Assembly: GCA_020853635.1 (NCBI GenBank) | Contig: JADYYN010000013.1 | Span: 1-64,000, forward strand | DNA from: Gemmatimonadaceae bacterium | GTDB taxonomy: Bacteria > Gemmatimonadota > Gemmatimonadetes > Gemmatimonadales > Gemmatimonadaceae | Direction: 5' to 3' | Length of the DNA: 64,000 bases | In this document: one piece after another, positions 28,075-39,746 of the stretch | Position numbering within the stretch: position 1 is the stretch's first letter | Layout: every line of letters starts with the position of its first letter | Program-made: the position numbers and the translations under genes | The notes under the pieces: generated by a model | Told to the model about the DNA's origin: nothing | Seen by the model: only the letters and a program-made list of their open reading frames with translations | The model's database searches: none

Positions 28075-29358
28075 TCAGCTGACTTTTTTGGTCTTCCGCT
28101 TGAGGAAGTCCATCAGAATGAACTGGCCGAGCGTCATCGTGTTGGTGAAGTACGCGCGGCCGCGGGTGATGGAGCTGACCATCTTCACGAACTCCACGAG
28201 GGCGCGGTCCCGGGCGAGCATGAACGTGTTCACCGGGATCCCGCTCTTGCGGCAGGCCGCCACCTCGGTGAGCGTCTCCTGCAGCACGAACGCGTCGAGG
28301 CCCATCGAGTTCTTGTAGATGCGCCCGTCGGGCATGGTGAGCGCACTCGGCTTGCCGTCGGTGATCATCACGATCTGGCGCATGTCCTTCTTCTGCGCCA
28401 TGAGGATACGCCGTGCGAGCTTGAGCCCTTCGGCGGTATTGGTGTGATACGGCCCCACCTGCGCCTTGGCGAGCGCGCCCATCGGGATCTCTTCCGCCGA
28501 GTCGTGGAAGAGGATCACCTTGATGGAGTCGCCGGGGAACTGCGTCTGGATGAGATGCGTGAGCGCGAGCGCGACCTTCTTGGCGGGCGTGAAGCGGTCC
28601 TCGCCGTAGAGAATCATCGAGTGCGAACAGTCGAGCATGAGCACGGTCGCACAGCTCGACCGGTACTCGCTCTGCCGCACCATGAGGTCGCTGTAGTCGA
28701 GGTCCATGGGGACCTCGAGCGAACCGGTGCGCATCATCGCGTTCTTGAGCGTCTCGTTCACGTCGAGGTTGAGCACGTCGCCGAACTCGTACGGCTTGCT
28801 GCCCGCGTCGGCCTCGATGCCGGTGGCGAGATAGGGCGTGTCGTGTGAACCGAAGTTGGACTTGCCGAACCCGCTCAGGATCCCGCGCAGCGACTTGTAG
28901 CCGAGGAAGTCGATGCCCTTGGACGTGAGGTCGAAGTTCACGTCCTGAGCGGCGGCCTTGGCCAATCCGCCGGGACCCGACACCGACTGATGTCCCGCCG
29001 GCGCCTGCGGTGGCTGCTCCATCTTGAGGAAGCCCTCGGCCATCAAGCGCTGGACGATGTCGTCGAGCAGCTTGGAGAGCTTCTCCTCCGAGAGGTCATC
29101 GCCGTCGCCGCGCAGGGCTTTCAACATCTCCGGCGTGAACTGGCCGCTCTTGATGAGCGCGTCGAGGATGGCTTGGCGCAGCGCATCCATCGAGCGGTCG
29201 CCGCCCTGTTCCAGGTCGCGGAAGCCCCAGGGGTCGGGATCGCCGCCGCCCGCGAACCCTGACTGCAGCAGGAAGTCCGCGAGGTTGTCGAGCAAGGACT
29301 GGAGGTCCACCATATCGGCGGACTCCGGGCTGAATTTCGAGTAGGTATGGAAGCGCAT
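28075..29358 (-). CDS. von Willebrand factor A domain protein (partner of MoxR/Mg-chelatase-type AAA+ ATPase)
   Basis: A 427-residue cytosolic protein. ATG 29358 has a good AGGAGG Shine-Dalgarno 8 bp upstream, which decides the start. Residues ~1-200 are helical and Gly/Asp-rich. Residues ~205-400 are a vWA domain with the MIDAS motif in [16 protein letters not shown], a conserved Thr region in [15 protein letters not shown] and the Asp in [13 protein letters not shown]. vWA proteins of this kind work with AAA+ ATPases to insert metals or remodel complexes, as CoxE/BchD do. The likely partner ATPase is at 31633-33099, separated by two genes. The CaCA gene ends 8 bp upstream. Confidence 0.85.
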   Translation of the reverse strand: MRFHTYSKFSPESADMVDLQSLLDNLADFLLQSGFAGGGDPDPWGFRDLEQGGDRSMDALRQAILDALIKSGQFTPEMLKALRGDGDDLSEEKLSKLLDDIVQRLMAEGFLKMEQPPQAPAGHQSVSGPGGLAKAAAQDVNFDLTSKGIDFLGYKSLRGILSGFGKSNFGSHDTPYLATGIEADAGSKPYEFGDVLNLDVNETLKNAMMRTGSLEVPMDLDYSDLMVRQSEYRSSCATVLMLDCSHSMILYGEDRFTPAKKVALALTHLIQTQFPGDSIKVILFHDSAEEIPMGALAKAQVGPYHTNTAEGLKLARRILMAQKKDMRQIVMITDGKPSALTMPDGRIYKNSMGLDAFVLQETLTEVAACRKSGIPVNTFMLARDRALVEFVKMVSSITRGRAYFTNTMTLGQFILMDFLKRKTKKVS

Positions 29359-29366
29359 CGATCCTC

Positions 29367-30341
29367 CTACCCATTCAACACGAGAAGCGTCAGATAAGTG
29401 CCATAGGCGGCGACGAGCACGCCGCCCTCCATCCTCGCGATCCGTGCCCCGCTGCGCATGAAGGGGAACAGGATGAACGACAGCCCGAGCATCCACACGA
29501 AGTCGCTCTGGACCATCGCGTCGCTCACCGAGAGCGGCGCGACGAGTGCGGTGACGCCGAGGATGCCGAGGATATTGAAGATGTTCGACCCGATCACGTT
29601 GCCGAGGGCGATCTCGCCCTGACCACGTCGCGCGGCCATGAGCGACGTCGCGGCCTCCGGTGCGCCGGTTCCGGCCGCGATGATGGTCAGGCCGATCACG
29701 CGTTCGGTCATGCCGGCAAGCCGGGCCAGCTCGATCGCACCGCGAAGCAACACGTCACCGCCGATCACGAGCAGCGCGACGCCGGCCGCGACCAGCGCCA
29801 GCGCCTTGCCGACCGATTGCATCTCCTTCGGCGCGTCCCGACGCTCGACGGTCTCGCGCAGATCCGCGTGTTCCTCGGCGCCAAGCTCGCTGCGGCCGAT
29901 CCGCACGACGTACGCGGTGAACAGTCCGAGCCCGACCACGAAGAACAGACCCTCCAGCCGGTCCAGCATGCCGTCTCGTGCCAGCAGCAGCAGTTGGAAG
30001 CTCGCGATGAACATGAACGGCCATTCCAGCCGCACAGCACTTGAGTGCACCCGCATGGGCGCGAGCATCGCCGTCAGACCCAGCACCACGCCGATATTGA
30101 AGATGTTCGAACCGACGACGTTCCCGACGCCGAGGTCTGACGCACCTCGGAGTGCAGCCGACACGCTCACCGTCAGTTCCGGCAGCGAGGTCCCCATCGA
30201 CACGATGGTGAGTCCGATCACGGCCGCCGGGATACGCGCGACCTTGGCGATGGTCACCGCGCCGCGGACCAGGACATCGGCGCCGAAGCCGAGGAGCGCG
30301 ATGCCGACGACGACCAGCAGGATGGCGATGAGTACGGTCAT
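29367..30341 (-). CDS. Sodium/calcium exchanger family (CaCA) antiporter
   Basis: A 324-residue inner-membrane protein with ten hydrophobic segments in two inverted halves. Each half carries the CaCA alpha-repeat: MGTSLPELTVSV with GNVVGSNIFNIGVVLGL, and AGTGAPEAATSL with GNVIGSNIFNILGILGV. Such proteins exchange Ca2+ for Na+ or H+; YrbG of E. coli has the same length. The acidic loop between halves (GAEEHADLRETVERRD) is short, as in bacterial members. It is divergent from the MFS gene and followed by the vWA gene after 8 bp. Confidence 0.93.
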   Translation of the reverse strand: MTVLIAILLVVVGIALLGFGADVLVRGAVTIAKVARIPAAVIGLTIVSMGTSLPELTVSVSAALRGASDLGVGNVVGSNIFNIGVVLGLTAMLAPMRVHSSAVRLEWPFMFIASFQLLLLARDGMLDRLEGLFFVVGLGLFTAYVVRIGRSELGAEEHADLRETVERRDAPKEMQSVGKALALVAAGVALLVIGGDVLLRGAIELARLAGMTERVIGLTIIAAGTGAPEAATSLMAARRGQGEIALGNVIGSNIFNILGILGVTALVAPLSVSDAMVQSDFVWMLGLSFILFPFMRSGARIARMEGGVLVAAYGTYLTLLVLNG

Positions 30342-30450
30342 GCGCCCAAATCAACGCGACCGGGCGGCCCCTGTCACGGGGTGGGCATCGTCAGGCGGAG
30401 CCACGGGGGTGCCCCCGTGCGCGCCCGGAGGCGAACTTTCGGCCGCCCCG

Positions 30451-31689
30451 ATGACCGCCCCGCTCCCCGCCCGCTCGCTCAACCCGTTCCGGACTCTCGC
30501 CCAGTACCGGAACTTCCGGCTCTTCTGGATCGGGCAGACCATCTCGCTGATCGGCTCGTGGATGCAGACCGTCGCGGTGGGCTGGACGGCGCTCGAACTC
30601 ACCAACGACCCCTTCATGGTCGGGTTGGTCTCGGCGGCGGGGACGTTCCCCATCCTCATCTTCTCGCTCCCGGGCGGACTCGTCGCCGACCGCAACGAGA
30701 AGCTGCGTGTGGTGCGCATCTCGCAGGCGCTGTTGCTCACCGAGGCCGCCGCACTCTGGGCGCTCGCGGCCACCGGGCATCTGACCATCCATTGGTTGCT
30801 CACGCTCTCACTGTTCGGGGGCGTGCTGCTCGCGTTCGAGATCCCGGCACGGCAATCGCTCATGGTGGAGTTGGTCGGCAAGGAGGACCTGCCGCAGGCG
30901 ATCGGGCTCAACTCCACCGGGTTCAATCTCGCGCGCGTGCTCGGGCCCACGGTCGCGGCGATCGTGATCGCGCGGTTCGGGATCGCGTGGACGTTCGGGC
31001 TCAATGCGGTGAGTTATCTCGCGGTGCTGATCGGGCTCGCGATGATCTCGTTGCCAGAGCGGCGCGCGGTGTCGCGGCAGACGGGTGGTTCCATCGAAGG
31101 TCTGCGCGAAGCGCTGCGACACGTGCGCGACACGCCGCCACTGCCGATGCTGCTGCTCATCGCCACGGTGTTCTCGTTGCTCGGGGTGCCGGTGATCACC
31201 TTGCTGCCCGTGCTCTCGCGCAATGTCCTCGGGCTCGGCGCCGACGGTTATGGCGCGCTCATGGCCGCGCTCGGTGCGGGTGCGGTGACGGGCGCGCTCG
31301 CGATCGCCGCCACCGGCGGTGGACGCGAGACGGGCAAGCTGTTCCGTGTCGCGTCGTTCGCGTTCCCGCTCACGCTGATCGCCACGGCGCTCTCGCGCCA
31401 GCCCATCCTCACCGGTGTGATGCTCTTCGGTGTGGGCCTCACCATGATCATCAACAACGCGCTGGTGAACGCGCGACTGCAGGCGCTGGTGCACGACGCG
31501 GTGCGCGGACGCGTGCTGTCGCTCTACGTCATGGTGTACGTCGGGAGCTCCCCGATCGGCAGCTTCGTGGGCGGCTGGGTGGCGCGCGTTGCGAACGTCG
31601 AGTGGGCGATCGGGGGTGGAGCGCTGTTGATGCTACTCTTCGCGGTCTGGGCGTTCCGACGGGAACCCCGACTTGCCACGACGGACTGA
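30451..31689 (+). CDS. MFS transporter (EntS-like)
   Basis: A 412-residue protein with about 12 membrane segments and the EntS/MFS_3 pattern (FRLFWIGQTISLIGSWMQTVAVGWTALELT, GGLVADR, FEIPARQSLMVELVGKEDLPQAIGLNS). EntS-type carriers export siderophores or drugs; no siderophore gene is in the window. It lies on the plus strand between minus-strand genes that look like one functional group. Its last 57 bp overlap the 3' end of the convergent AAA+ gene. Confidence 0.92.
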   Translation: MTAPLPARSLNPFRTLAQYRNFRLFWIGQTISLIGSWMQTVAVGWTALELTNDPFMVGLVSAAGTFPILIFSLPGGLVADRNEKLRVVRISQALLLTEAAALWALAATGHLTIHWLLTLSLFGGVLLAFEIPARQSLMVELVGKEDLPQAIGLNSTGFNLARVLGPTVAAIVIARFGIAWTFGLNAVSYLAVLIGLAMISLPERRAVSRQTGGSIEGLREALRHVRDTPPLPMLLLIATVFSLLGVPVITLLPVLSRNVLGLGADGYGALMAALGAGAVTGALAIAATGGGRETGKLFRVASFAFPLTLIATALSRQPILTGVMLFGVGLTMIINNALVNARLQALVHDAVRGRVLSLYVMVYVGSSPIGSFVGGWVARVANVEWAIGGGALLMLLFAVWAFRREPRLATTD

Positions 31690-33095
31690 GCGGCCGTACT
31701 GCCCGCTCTCGGTGCGCGAGAGCCGTCGACGCGCCACGAGTGCCTCGAGCACGAGTTCACACGCGACGACCGCGTCCGCGTCCGCCTTCACGTCGAGCCC
31801 GGCTGCGGCGACCTCGTCGATCAGACCCGGCACCGCCGCAAAGCCCTGACGCGCGACCACGGCACTCGCCTCGTCACTCACCTGCAGCGCCTGCCCGGCG
31901 TCGAACCACATCACGATCTCATCGGCCTCGAGCTGCGGCGCCCGCTCACGCAGTGTTGCATCGGCAGCACGACGGATCAGTTCACGCGCGATCACCGCAC
32001 CACCGATCAGCTCGCCTTCGTACTCGAGTTCGATCTTTCCCGTGATCGCCGGCAGTGCAGCGTAGATATCAGCGAGACGCGGCACGACTTCCTTCTCGCC
32101 CAAGCGCACCGCGCGACGTTCTGCGTTGGAGATCACGTTCTCGAGCAGTGTGATGGACAAGCGCTGCGACACACCCGAGCGCTGGTCGATCCGCTTCTCC
32201 TGTCGCGCCTCGAACGCCACGCGCTCCGCCACTTCGGCGACCACGGCCGGCAGGCGCAGCGGCAAGCCGTCGCGCTTGAGCCAAGCCTCCTGCGCCGTGA
32301 TCGACATCGCCAGCGGCACCGCGGACGGATAGTGCGTGATGATCTCGCTGCCGATGCGGTCCTTGAGCGGCGTGATGATCTTGCCGCGCGCCGTGTAGTC
32401 CTCGGGGTTCGCGGTGAACGCGAGCACCACGTCGAGCTGCAGGCGCACCGGATAACCCTTGATCTGCACATCGCCTTCCTGCATCACGTTGAACAGGCCC
32501 ACCTGCACCTTGCCGGCGAGGTCGGGCAGTTCGTTCAGCGCGAACAATCCACGATTGGCGCGCGGGAGCATGCCGTAGTGGATCGAGAGCTCGTCGGAGA
32601 GCAGATGTCCGCCACGCGCGGCCTTGATCGGATCCAAGTCTCCGATGAGATCGGCCACAGTGACATCGGGCGTCGCGAGCTTCTCGACGTAGCGCTGGTC
32701 CGGCGTGAGCCACGCGATCGGTGTGTCGTCACCCGCCTGCGCCACACGATCATGGCCGTACTTGGAGATCGGGCGGAACGGATCGTCGTTGGTCTCGCTG
32801 CCGGCGATCACCGGGAGGAACGGATCGAGCAGCGTGGTGAGTGAGCGCAGGATGCGCGACTTCGCCTGACCGCGAAGGCCGAGCAGGATGAAGTTGTGCC
32901 GCGAGAGCAGCGCATTCACGATCTGCGGCATCACGGTGTCCTCGTAGCCGAGCACGCCCGGGAACAGCGGCTTCCCCTCGGCGAGCTTGGCGAGGAGGTT
33001 CGAGCGGATCTCGTCCTTCACGGAGCGCCCGCGCTTCTCGGCGGCTCCATAGGGAGACTGTCGGAGGGCGCCGAGGGTGCTGGGCAGCGTCTTGG

Positions 33096-33099
<4 letters not shown>
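31633..33099 (-). CDS. AAA+ ATPase of the MoxR / Mg-chelatase-subunit-I type
   Basis: A 488-residue ATPase starting at GTG 33099, which overlaps the stop of the molybdopterin oxidoreductase gene (GTGA). The Walker A is a variant GLRGQAKSR in NFILLGLRGQAKSRILRSL, typical of the chelatase/MoxR branch. Walker B and sensor 1 lie in RGLFALNELPDL and VVLAFTANPEDY, and an arginine region follows (LKDRIGSEIITHYP). The C-terminal ~150 residues are helical. MoxR-type ATPases with a vWA partner assist assembly or cofactor insertion. Coupling to a molybdenum enzyme suggests that job here, but this is inference. The 3' end overlaps the MFS gene by 57 bp. Confidence 0.88.
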
Positions 33100-35219
<2,120 letters not shown>

Positions 35220-35559
35220 GGCGACTTCCTCAGAGATTCGGAGGCGCAAGCAATCAAGATAGCAGAACGCGCGGCGAGAGAACTGCATTCGCAACTCATT
35301 AAGCGGCAAAGAGTTACAAAGCCACTCGCAGAGCGATTCAATTCCAGCACTCCGTACTCAGCCGAGTTGAGTACAAGCCCAAAACGTTGTACGTACGGTC
35401 AGAATGGCCGAATGGTCAGCTCTAAGCTGTTGTATAGGAACGAGTTACTCCTGCCGAGCCGTTGACCGTACAGTCATTGACCCGTATGTTTCTCCCCCGT
35501 GCGAATGGCGCGAACGACTCGCGCGATGTCGCACCCTCACATCACGGAGAAGCTCCACA
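35220..35559. other. 340-bp intergenic region between divergent genes
   Basis: Visibly lower in GC than its surroundings. It holds the ribosome site for the oxidoreductase and a possible promoter on the minus strand (TTGAAT 35341-35336, 16 bp, TTGTAA 35319-35314). It also holds an inverted repeat GTACTCA/TGAGTAC (35354-35360, 35368-35374), two direct TTGACC..GTA repeats and the lipoprotein promoter. No convincing ORF or RNA gene is seen. Confidence 0.5.
35462..35490 (+). promoter_or_regulatory. Probable sigma-70 promoter of the small lipoprotein gene
   Basis: TTGACC (35462-35467), a 17-bp spacer and TATGTT (35485-35490), about 70 bp before the lipoprotein ATG. The leader contains GGAGAAG at SD position. 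Confidence 0.5.
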
Positions 35560-35754
35560 ATGAAGCGCCTTGCACTTGCTGCTGCTGTCGTTCTGTTCGC
35601 CGCCTGCGCCCCGAAGGCCGAAGAGGCCACCCCGGCCGCTGATGCCAACGCGATGGCCACCCCGGCCGCGCCGATGACGGATACGGCCTCGATGGCCATG
35701 GACACGACCAAGATGGACACGACGGCCATGAAGGCCGACACGACCAAGCACTAA
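35560..35754 (+). CDS. Small Thr/Met-rich lipoprotein
   Basis: 64 residues: a signal LALAAAVVLFAAC with a lipobox Cys at residue 16, then a short low-complexity tail with repeated MDTTK/MDTTAMKADTT and AA/TP runs. No domain is present. It has its own promoter, a clear Shine-Dalgarno (GGAGAAG) and a strong terminator, so it is probably an abundant monocistronic envelope lipoprotein. Its function is unknown. Confidence 0.75.
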   Translation: MKRLALAAAVVLFAACAPKAEEATPAADANAMATPAAPMTDTASMAMDTTKMDTTAMKADTTKH

Positions 35755-35784
35755 GCTCGGTCTACTTCCTCACGGAAGTCACAA

Positions 35785-35822
35785 ACGCGCGACCCGATCG
35801 GGTCGCGCGTTCGTCGTTTCTG
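35785..35822 (+). terminator. Strong intrinsic terminator after the small lipoprotein gene
   Basis: A perfect 26-bp palindrome at 35785-35810 (arm ACGCGCGACCC, centre GATC) followed by TCGTCGTTTCTG, 30 bp after the lipoprotein stop. It can also serve the convergent YgfZ-like gene. Confidence 0.85.
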
Positions 35823-35858
35823 TCACAGCGTACTCGTTGAGCGCGCATGCGCCACGTG

Positions 35859-36842
35859 TCACGCGAGCGCTTCGATCACCGCCGACTGCGTGGACTCGGT
35901 CGCCGCACCCTCGGCGCGGACGGAGACACGAGATCCCACCGCCACTTCGCGCCGAACCATCGCGATCGCCAGTGCGCCGCGCGTCGCAGACATGGCCGTT
36001 GAGCGTACATCCCCGACCTCGGCGCCGGCTTCGTCGAACACGAGTGCACCCACGGGCAGTGATGTCGACGACGTGAGCCGTCGCAACAGTCGGTTCACAT
36101 GCCCACGGAAGTGGATTCGGGCGACGACCTCTTGTCCCGTGTAGCATCCCTTGCTGAACGAGATCGCGCCGAGTGCGTCGAGTGCGGCTTCCTGCGCGAG
36201 CGTCTCGTCGTTCATCTCCACGCCCCAGGCAGGGAGTCCGGCTTCGATGCGGGAGGCCTGCAACGCGGCGTCGTCCGCGCGTGACCAACCCGCCGTCACT
36301 AGGGTCGCCTCGAGTGCGTCGATCCGTTCGCGCGTTCCGATGACATCGAACCCGGGCAACGCGAAGTCCGTGCTGCGCACGATCGTGAGTGCGGACTCAC
36401 TCGCACCGACGGTGACCACAGCGTGCGCGCCGAGTGACTCGAATGCACTCGCGTCAAGCGGGAGCGCTCCGTCCCCGCTCGCGGCACACGCTGCCGCGAG
36501 CGCACTCGCTGCACCATCGCCGTAGACACCCACGCAACCCGTGTGTTCGGTGATCACCGTGTACTTCGCGAGTCTCGGGTTCACGAACTTCTTGATCATC
36601 GAGACGAAGCCGTCGCCGGAGCGTGCTTCGCTGTCGATCAGGAGATCGTCACCGCGATCGAACACGCGCACCACGGCGATCACGCGTCCCTTCACCGTGA
36701 GCGCCGCCGCGCGCTGCCCGTGACCTGGTGTCAGCGCGACCACATCATTGGTGACGAGCCCGCCCACCGCAGCCTTCGCACCGGCGCCACTGAACGTCAT
36801 GCGCATGCGATCATCGCGACGCGCCAGGAATCGCGTGCTCAT
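35859..36842 (-). CDS. ygfZ: Folate-binding protein YgfZ (GcvT-like, Fe-S cluster maintenance)
   Basis: A 327-residue GcvT-fold protein with the YgfZ signature KGCYTGQEVVARIHFRGHVNRLLRRL. YgfZ/IBA57-type proteins use tetrahydrofolate to help repair or assemble Fe-S enzymes such as the MiaB and aconitase groups. The upstream operon encodes GlcF with two [4Fe-4S] clusters, so co-expression makes sense. The ATG at 36842 overlaps the HAD gene stop as ATGA. The final C-terminal barrel (VGALVFDEAGAEVGDVRSTA) is present, so the protein is full length. Confidence 0.9.
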   Translation of the reverse strand: MSTRFLARRDDRMRMTFSGAGAKAAVGGLVTNDVVALTPGHGQRAAALTVKGRVIAVVRVFDRGDDLLIDSEARSGDGFVSMIKKFVNPRLAKYTVITEHTGCVGVYGDGAASALAAACAASGDGALPLDASAFESLGAHAVVTVGASESALTIVRSTDFALPGFDVIGTRERIDALEATLVTAGWSRADDAALQASRIEAGLPAWGVEMNDETLAQEAALDALGAISFSKGCYTGQEVVARIHFRGHVNRLLRRLTSSTSLPVGALVFDEAGAEVGDVRSTAMSATRGALAIAMVRREVAVGSRVSVRAEGAATESTQSAVIEALA

Positions 36843-37528
36843 CGCCGGCCTCCGGCACCCACGCCGCTCAGTGCACGCACACGCTCCACGGTGAGGTCGG
36901 CGAACTGCTCCACCCAGGCATCGGCCTCCACCGCTTCGTGCGCGGGGAACGCACCCACGGCGACCACGGGTATACCCGCCTCGTGCGCCGCGCGCACCCC
37001 CACCAGATGATCCTCGATCGCCAACGGCTTGAGCGTCTGTCCCGGGAACAACTGCGCGATCCGAGCGAGTGCGGCCAGCCACGGCGCACGCGATGGTTTG
37101 CCCGGCGAGACGTCTTCCACGGCGATGATCGGTCGCAGCACACCGGCGATCCCGGCAAGGTCGAGCACGAACTCCACCTCGCGGCGTGACGCGCGCGTCA
37201 CCAGCGCGACACGGGCATGGGACGCCAACGACTCGAGCGTCTCGCGCACGCGCGGTTGAACGGCGATGCCTTTGCCCGCACGCGCGGCGAACGCACGCTC
37301 GGCGCGCAATCGTCCCAGCTCCACAGCGGTCTCATCATCGGCCGCACCGCAGGCACGGCGCAGTCGGCGCACGGCCTCCTCGGTGGTGTAGCCGAGCACC
37401 GGGGCGATCGCGTCGTCGGAGGGGAACAGCGATTCCACCGCGAGTGACTCGCGCAGCGCGTCACGGCGGATGGCGGCGGTGTCGGCGAGCACACCTTCGA
37501 ACTCGAGCAGCAGCACGGGGACGTCCAT
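36839..37528 (-). CDS. HAD-superfamily protein with atypical ExE motif I
   Basis: A 229-residue protein with the Gph/beta-phosphoglucomutase-type fold: alpha-helical cap after residue 17, motif II Thr111 (VALVTRAS), motif III Lys144 (SPGKPSRAPW) and motif IV IEDHLVGVRAA (172-182). Motif I should read DxDGxxxDT. Here it is LEFEGVLADT, with both aspartates replaced by glutamate (Glu9 and Glu11; codons GAG TTC GAA). The nucleophile of normal phosphatases is Asp, so activity may be lost or changed. It lies 8 bp after glcF, the place where a phosphoglycolate phosphatase would make metabolic sense. Confidence 0.85.
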   Translation of the reverse strand: MDVPVLLLEFEGVLADTAAIRRDALRESLAVESLFPSDDAIAPVLGYTTEEAVRRLRRACGAADDETAVELGRLRAERAFAARAGKGIAVQPRVRETLESLASHARVALVTRASRREVEFVLDLAGIAGVLRPIIAVEDVSPGKPSRAPWLAALARIAQLFPGQTLKPLAIEDHLVGVRAAHEAGIPVVAVGAFPAHEAVEADAWVEQFADLTVERVRALSGVGAGGRR

Positions 37529-37536
37529 GCCGAATG

Positions 37537-38859
37537 CTAATCGGCTCGGGCCGCCCGAGCGTAGGCCATGTCGAGCAGTTCCACCGGGTGGCGCGCGACC
37601 ACTGAGCTACCGGCGAGGACCAATCCCCCGCCGATCTGCATGAGACACCCCGGGTTTCCCGTGGCCACCACTGTCGCGCCCGACTCAGCGATCCGTGCGA
37701 GTTTGGGATCGAGCACCCGCTCGGCGACCTCAGGACGCACGAGGTTGAAGATGCCGGCGCTGCCGCAGCACTGATCGCTGTCGGTGAGCGGCACGAGCGT
37801 CGTACTCGGCAGCGCCGCAAGCACCCTGAGCGGAGGAGCGGTGATGCGCTGGGCATGCTGGAGATGGCAAGGCGCGTCGTACGTCACGGTCGTCGTCGCG
37901 CGGCCCGGCACCGACGCAGGTTGCCGCGGCCCCGCCTCGGCGAGCAGTTCGGAGACGTCGCGCACCTTCGCGCCGAATCGATTCGCCCGCGCCGCCCACG
38001 CGGGATCGTCAGCGAGCAGATGGCCGTACTCACGACACATCGCACCGCAGCCGGCGGAGTTCATCACGATCACATCGGCCCCGCTCTGCTCGAACGCCGC
38101 GATGTTGGTGCGGGCGAGTGTGCGCGCGGTCTCGGGATCACCGGCGTGCGCGTGCAACGCACCACAGCATACTTGATCGCCCGCCTCGCAAAGCTGCCAG
38201 CCGTTCACGGCGAGTGTGCGTTCCGTCGCGCGATTCACATCGGTGAACAGCGACTCCATCACGCAGCCGGTGAGCAACGCAGCGCGCCCGCGGTGCACAT
38301 CCATATGATGCGTGTCGTCGGTCGATGCGAGTCGTACCGTCGCGGGATCGTAGCCGGGGGCCACACGCCGGGCCGTGCTCGCCAACATCGCGAACGGCAT
38401 GCCCATACGTGCCGGCAACACTCGCGCGACGAGTCGCGCGAGCCCGGAGGCGCGTACTACGCGTGCCGCCGCGAGCACCGGTCGCAACAACCAGAGCTCC
38501 GCGAATACCGACAGGATGAAGCGTGCGACGAACGGCAATGGCCGATGCGTCGCCAGCGTCGCGCGCGTGGCTTCGATCAACTCACCATACGGCACCCCGC
38601 TCGGGCACGCCGACTCACAGCCGCGGCAGCCGAGGCATTGGTCGAAGTGCCGGCCGATCGTCGCGTCGTCGGGTGAGATGCTGCCTTCGAGCAAGGCGCC
38701 CATCAACAGGAGTCGCCCGCGTGGCGAGTCGTTCTCGTCGTCGAGCGCGAGGTACGTCGGACACGCGGGCAAGCAGAAGCCACAGTGCACGCAGCGGTCG
38801 AGCCCGGCGCGGGCCTCGGCGAGCGGCGACTGGGCGATGGGGAGCGCGGTACCGGTCAT
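37537..38859 (-). CDS. glcF: Glycolate oxidase iron-sulfur subunit GlcF
   Basis: A 440-residue protein with two ferredoxin-type clusters near the N-terminus: Cys23, 26, 29, 33 (CVHCGFCLPACP) and Cys75, 78, 81, 85 (CLGCRGCESACP). Two CCG domains follow (NSAGCGAMCREYG and CHLQHAQR...CCGSAGIFN). It passes electrons from glycolate oxidised by GlcD/GlcE to the membrane quinone pool. The ATG at 38859 overlaps the glcE stop. Confidence 0.93.
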   Translation of the reverse strand: MTGTALPIAQSPLAEARAGLDRCVHCGFCLPACPTYLALDDENDSPRGRLLLMGALLEGSISPDDATIGRHFDQCLGCRGCESACPSGVPYGELIEATRATLATHRPLPFVARFILSVFAELWLLRPVLAAARVVRASGLARLVARVLPARMGMPFAMLASTARRVAPGYDPATVRLASTDDTHHMDVHRGRAALLTGCVMESLFTDVNRATERTLAVNGWQLCEAGDQVCCGALHAHAGDPETARTLARTNIAAFEQSGADVIVMNSAGCGAMCREYGHLLADDPAWAARANRFGAKVRDVSELLAEAGPRQPASVPGRATTTVTYDAPCHLQHAQRITAPPLRVLAALPSTTLVPLTDSDQCCGSAGIFNLVRPEVAERVLDPKLARIAESGATVVATGNPGCLMQIGGGLVLAGSSVVARHPVELLDMAYARAARAD

Positions 38860-39746
38860 CGTGCTTCCCCCAACAGGCCGGGGTTCAGGATATGCAGCGG
38901 GTCGAAGCGATCACGCAGTTGCCGCGAGAGGGTGTCCCAGCGCCAGTGCATGGCCGGCGACGGCGGGGCGCACACGCGGCGCAGCACCGACCACGCGTCC
39001 GGGTCGAGTGCGTGTACGTGGCCGGAGGATGCGAGCGTGGCCCGCATCGCGGCGACGGCGGTGGCGTTACCGCCGAGTCGTACCAACCATCGCGCATCGG
39101 CGACGCCAAGTCGTGCGGCGAGGTCCGGTGTGAGGGCGAATGATGCCAGCGGCGCGACGGGCAGTGTGGGGAATCCCTCGCGCGGCGTGACCGCGAGCGT
39201 TTCGTCGACCTGCGGCCGCGGGCGCAAACGGAGGTGCGCGCGTGTGATCACCGCGAGGGTCCCCCACGCGCCGACGATCGCACGGGTAAGATCGAAGCCG
39301 GCGACGTTCTTCACCACGCGTCCTCCGGCGACGATCATGCGCGCCGTGCCGTCGACCGCCTCGATGCCCAGCGCCAGATCACGCGGGCGGCCCAGCGTCT
39401 CGGCGAAGGGTCCGGTGGTGGCGGTCGCGAGCGTCGCGCCCACGGTGCCCTCGTCATCACCCCACGCGAGCAGCGGGCACCACTGCCGACGCTCGCGCGT
39501 CGCGGCATCGATGTCGGCGAGTGTGGTGCCGGCCTCGACCGTGATGGTGAGATCGTCCGGGCGGTAGGCGACGATGCCGCGCAGCCGTGCGAGCGAGAGC
39601 GTGTCCGATGCGCGCACGGCATGGCCCGCGTCACTCCAGCGGCCGGCGCCGACGATGCGCAGCGAGCGCGTCGCGTCGTGAGCCTCACGCACGAAGTCGA
39701 CCACCTCCGCGCCGGTCGTCGGTGCAAACACTGTGGGCGTGGACAT
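38856..39746 (-). CDS. glcE: Glycolate oxidase FAD-binding subunit GlcE
   Basis: 296 residues with one FAD_binding_4 domain (LRIVGAGRWSDAG, DLTITVEAGTTLADIDAATRERRQW, GTVGATLATATTGPF, GRVVKNVAGFDLTRAIVGAWGTLA). It resembles the N-terminal half of GlcD and lacks the full C-terminal oxidase domain, as expected for GlcE. The ATG at 39746 shares a base with the glcD stop (TGATG). Confidence 0.92.
   Translation of the reverse strand: MSTPTVFAPTTGAEVVDFVREAHDATRSLRIVGAGRWSDAGHAVRASDTLSLARLRGIVAYRPDDLTITVEAGTTLADIDAATRERRQWCPLLAWGDDEGTVGATLATATTGPFAETLGRPRDLALGIEAVDGTARMIVAGGRVVKNVAGFDLTRAIVGAWGTLAVITRAHLRLRPRPQVDETLAVTPREGFPTLPVAPLASFALTPDLAARLGVADARWLVRLGGNATAVAAMRATLASSGHVHALDPDAWSVLRRVCAPPSPAMHWRWDTLSRQLRDRFDPLHILNPGLLGEAR

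Noticed and set aside
30381..32045. 554-codon plus-strand ORF
   Set aside because: It is out of frame with the MFS gene and then antisense to the AAA+ gene. The Arg/Ala/His-rich composition is typical of a shadow frame.
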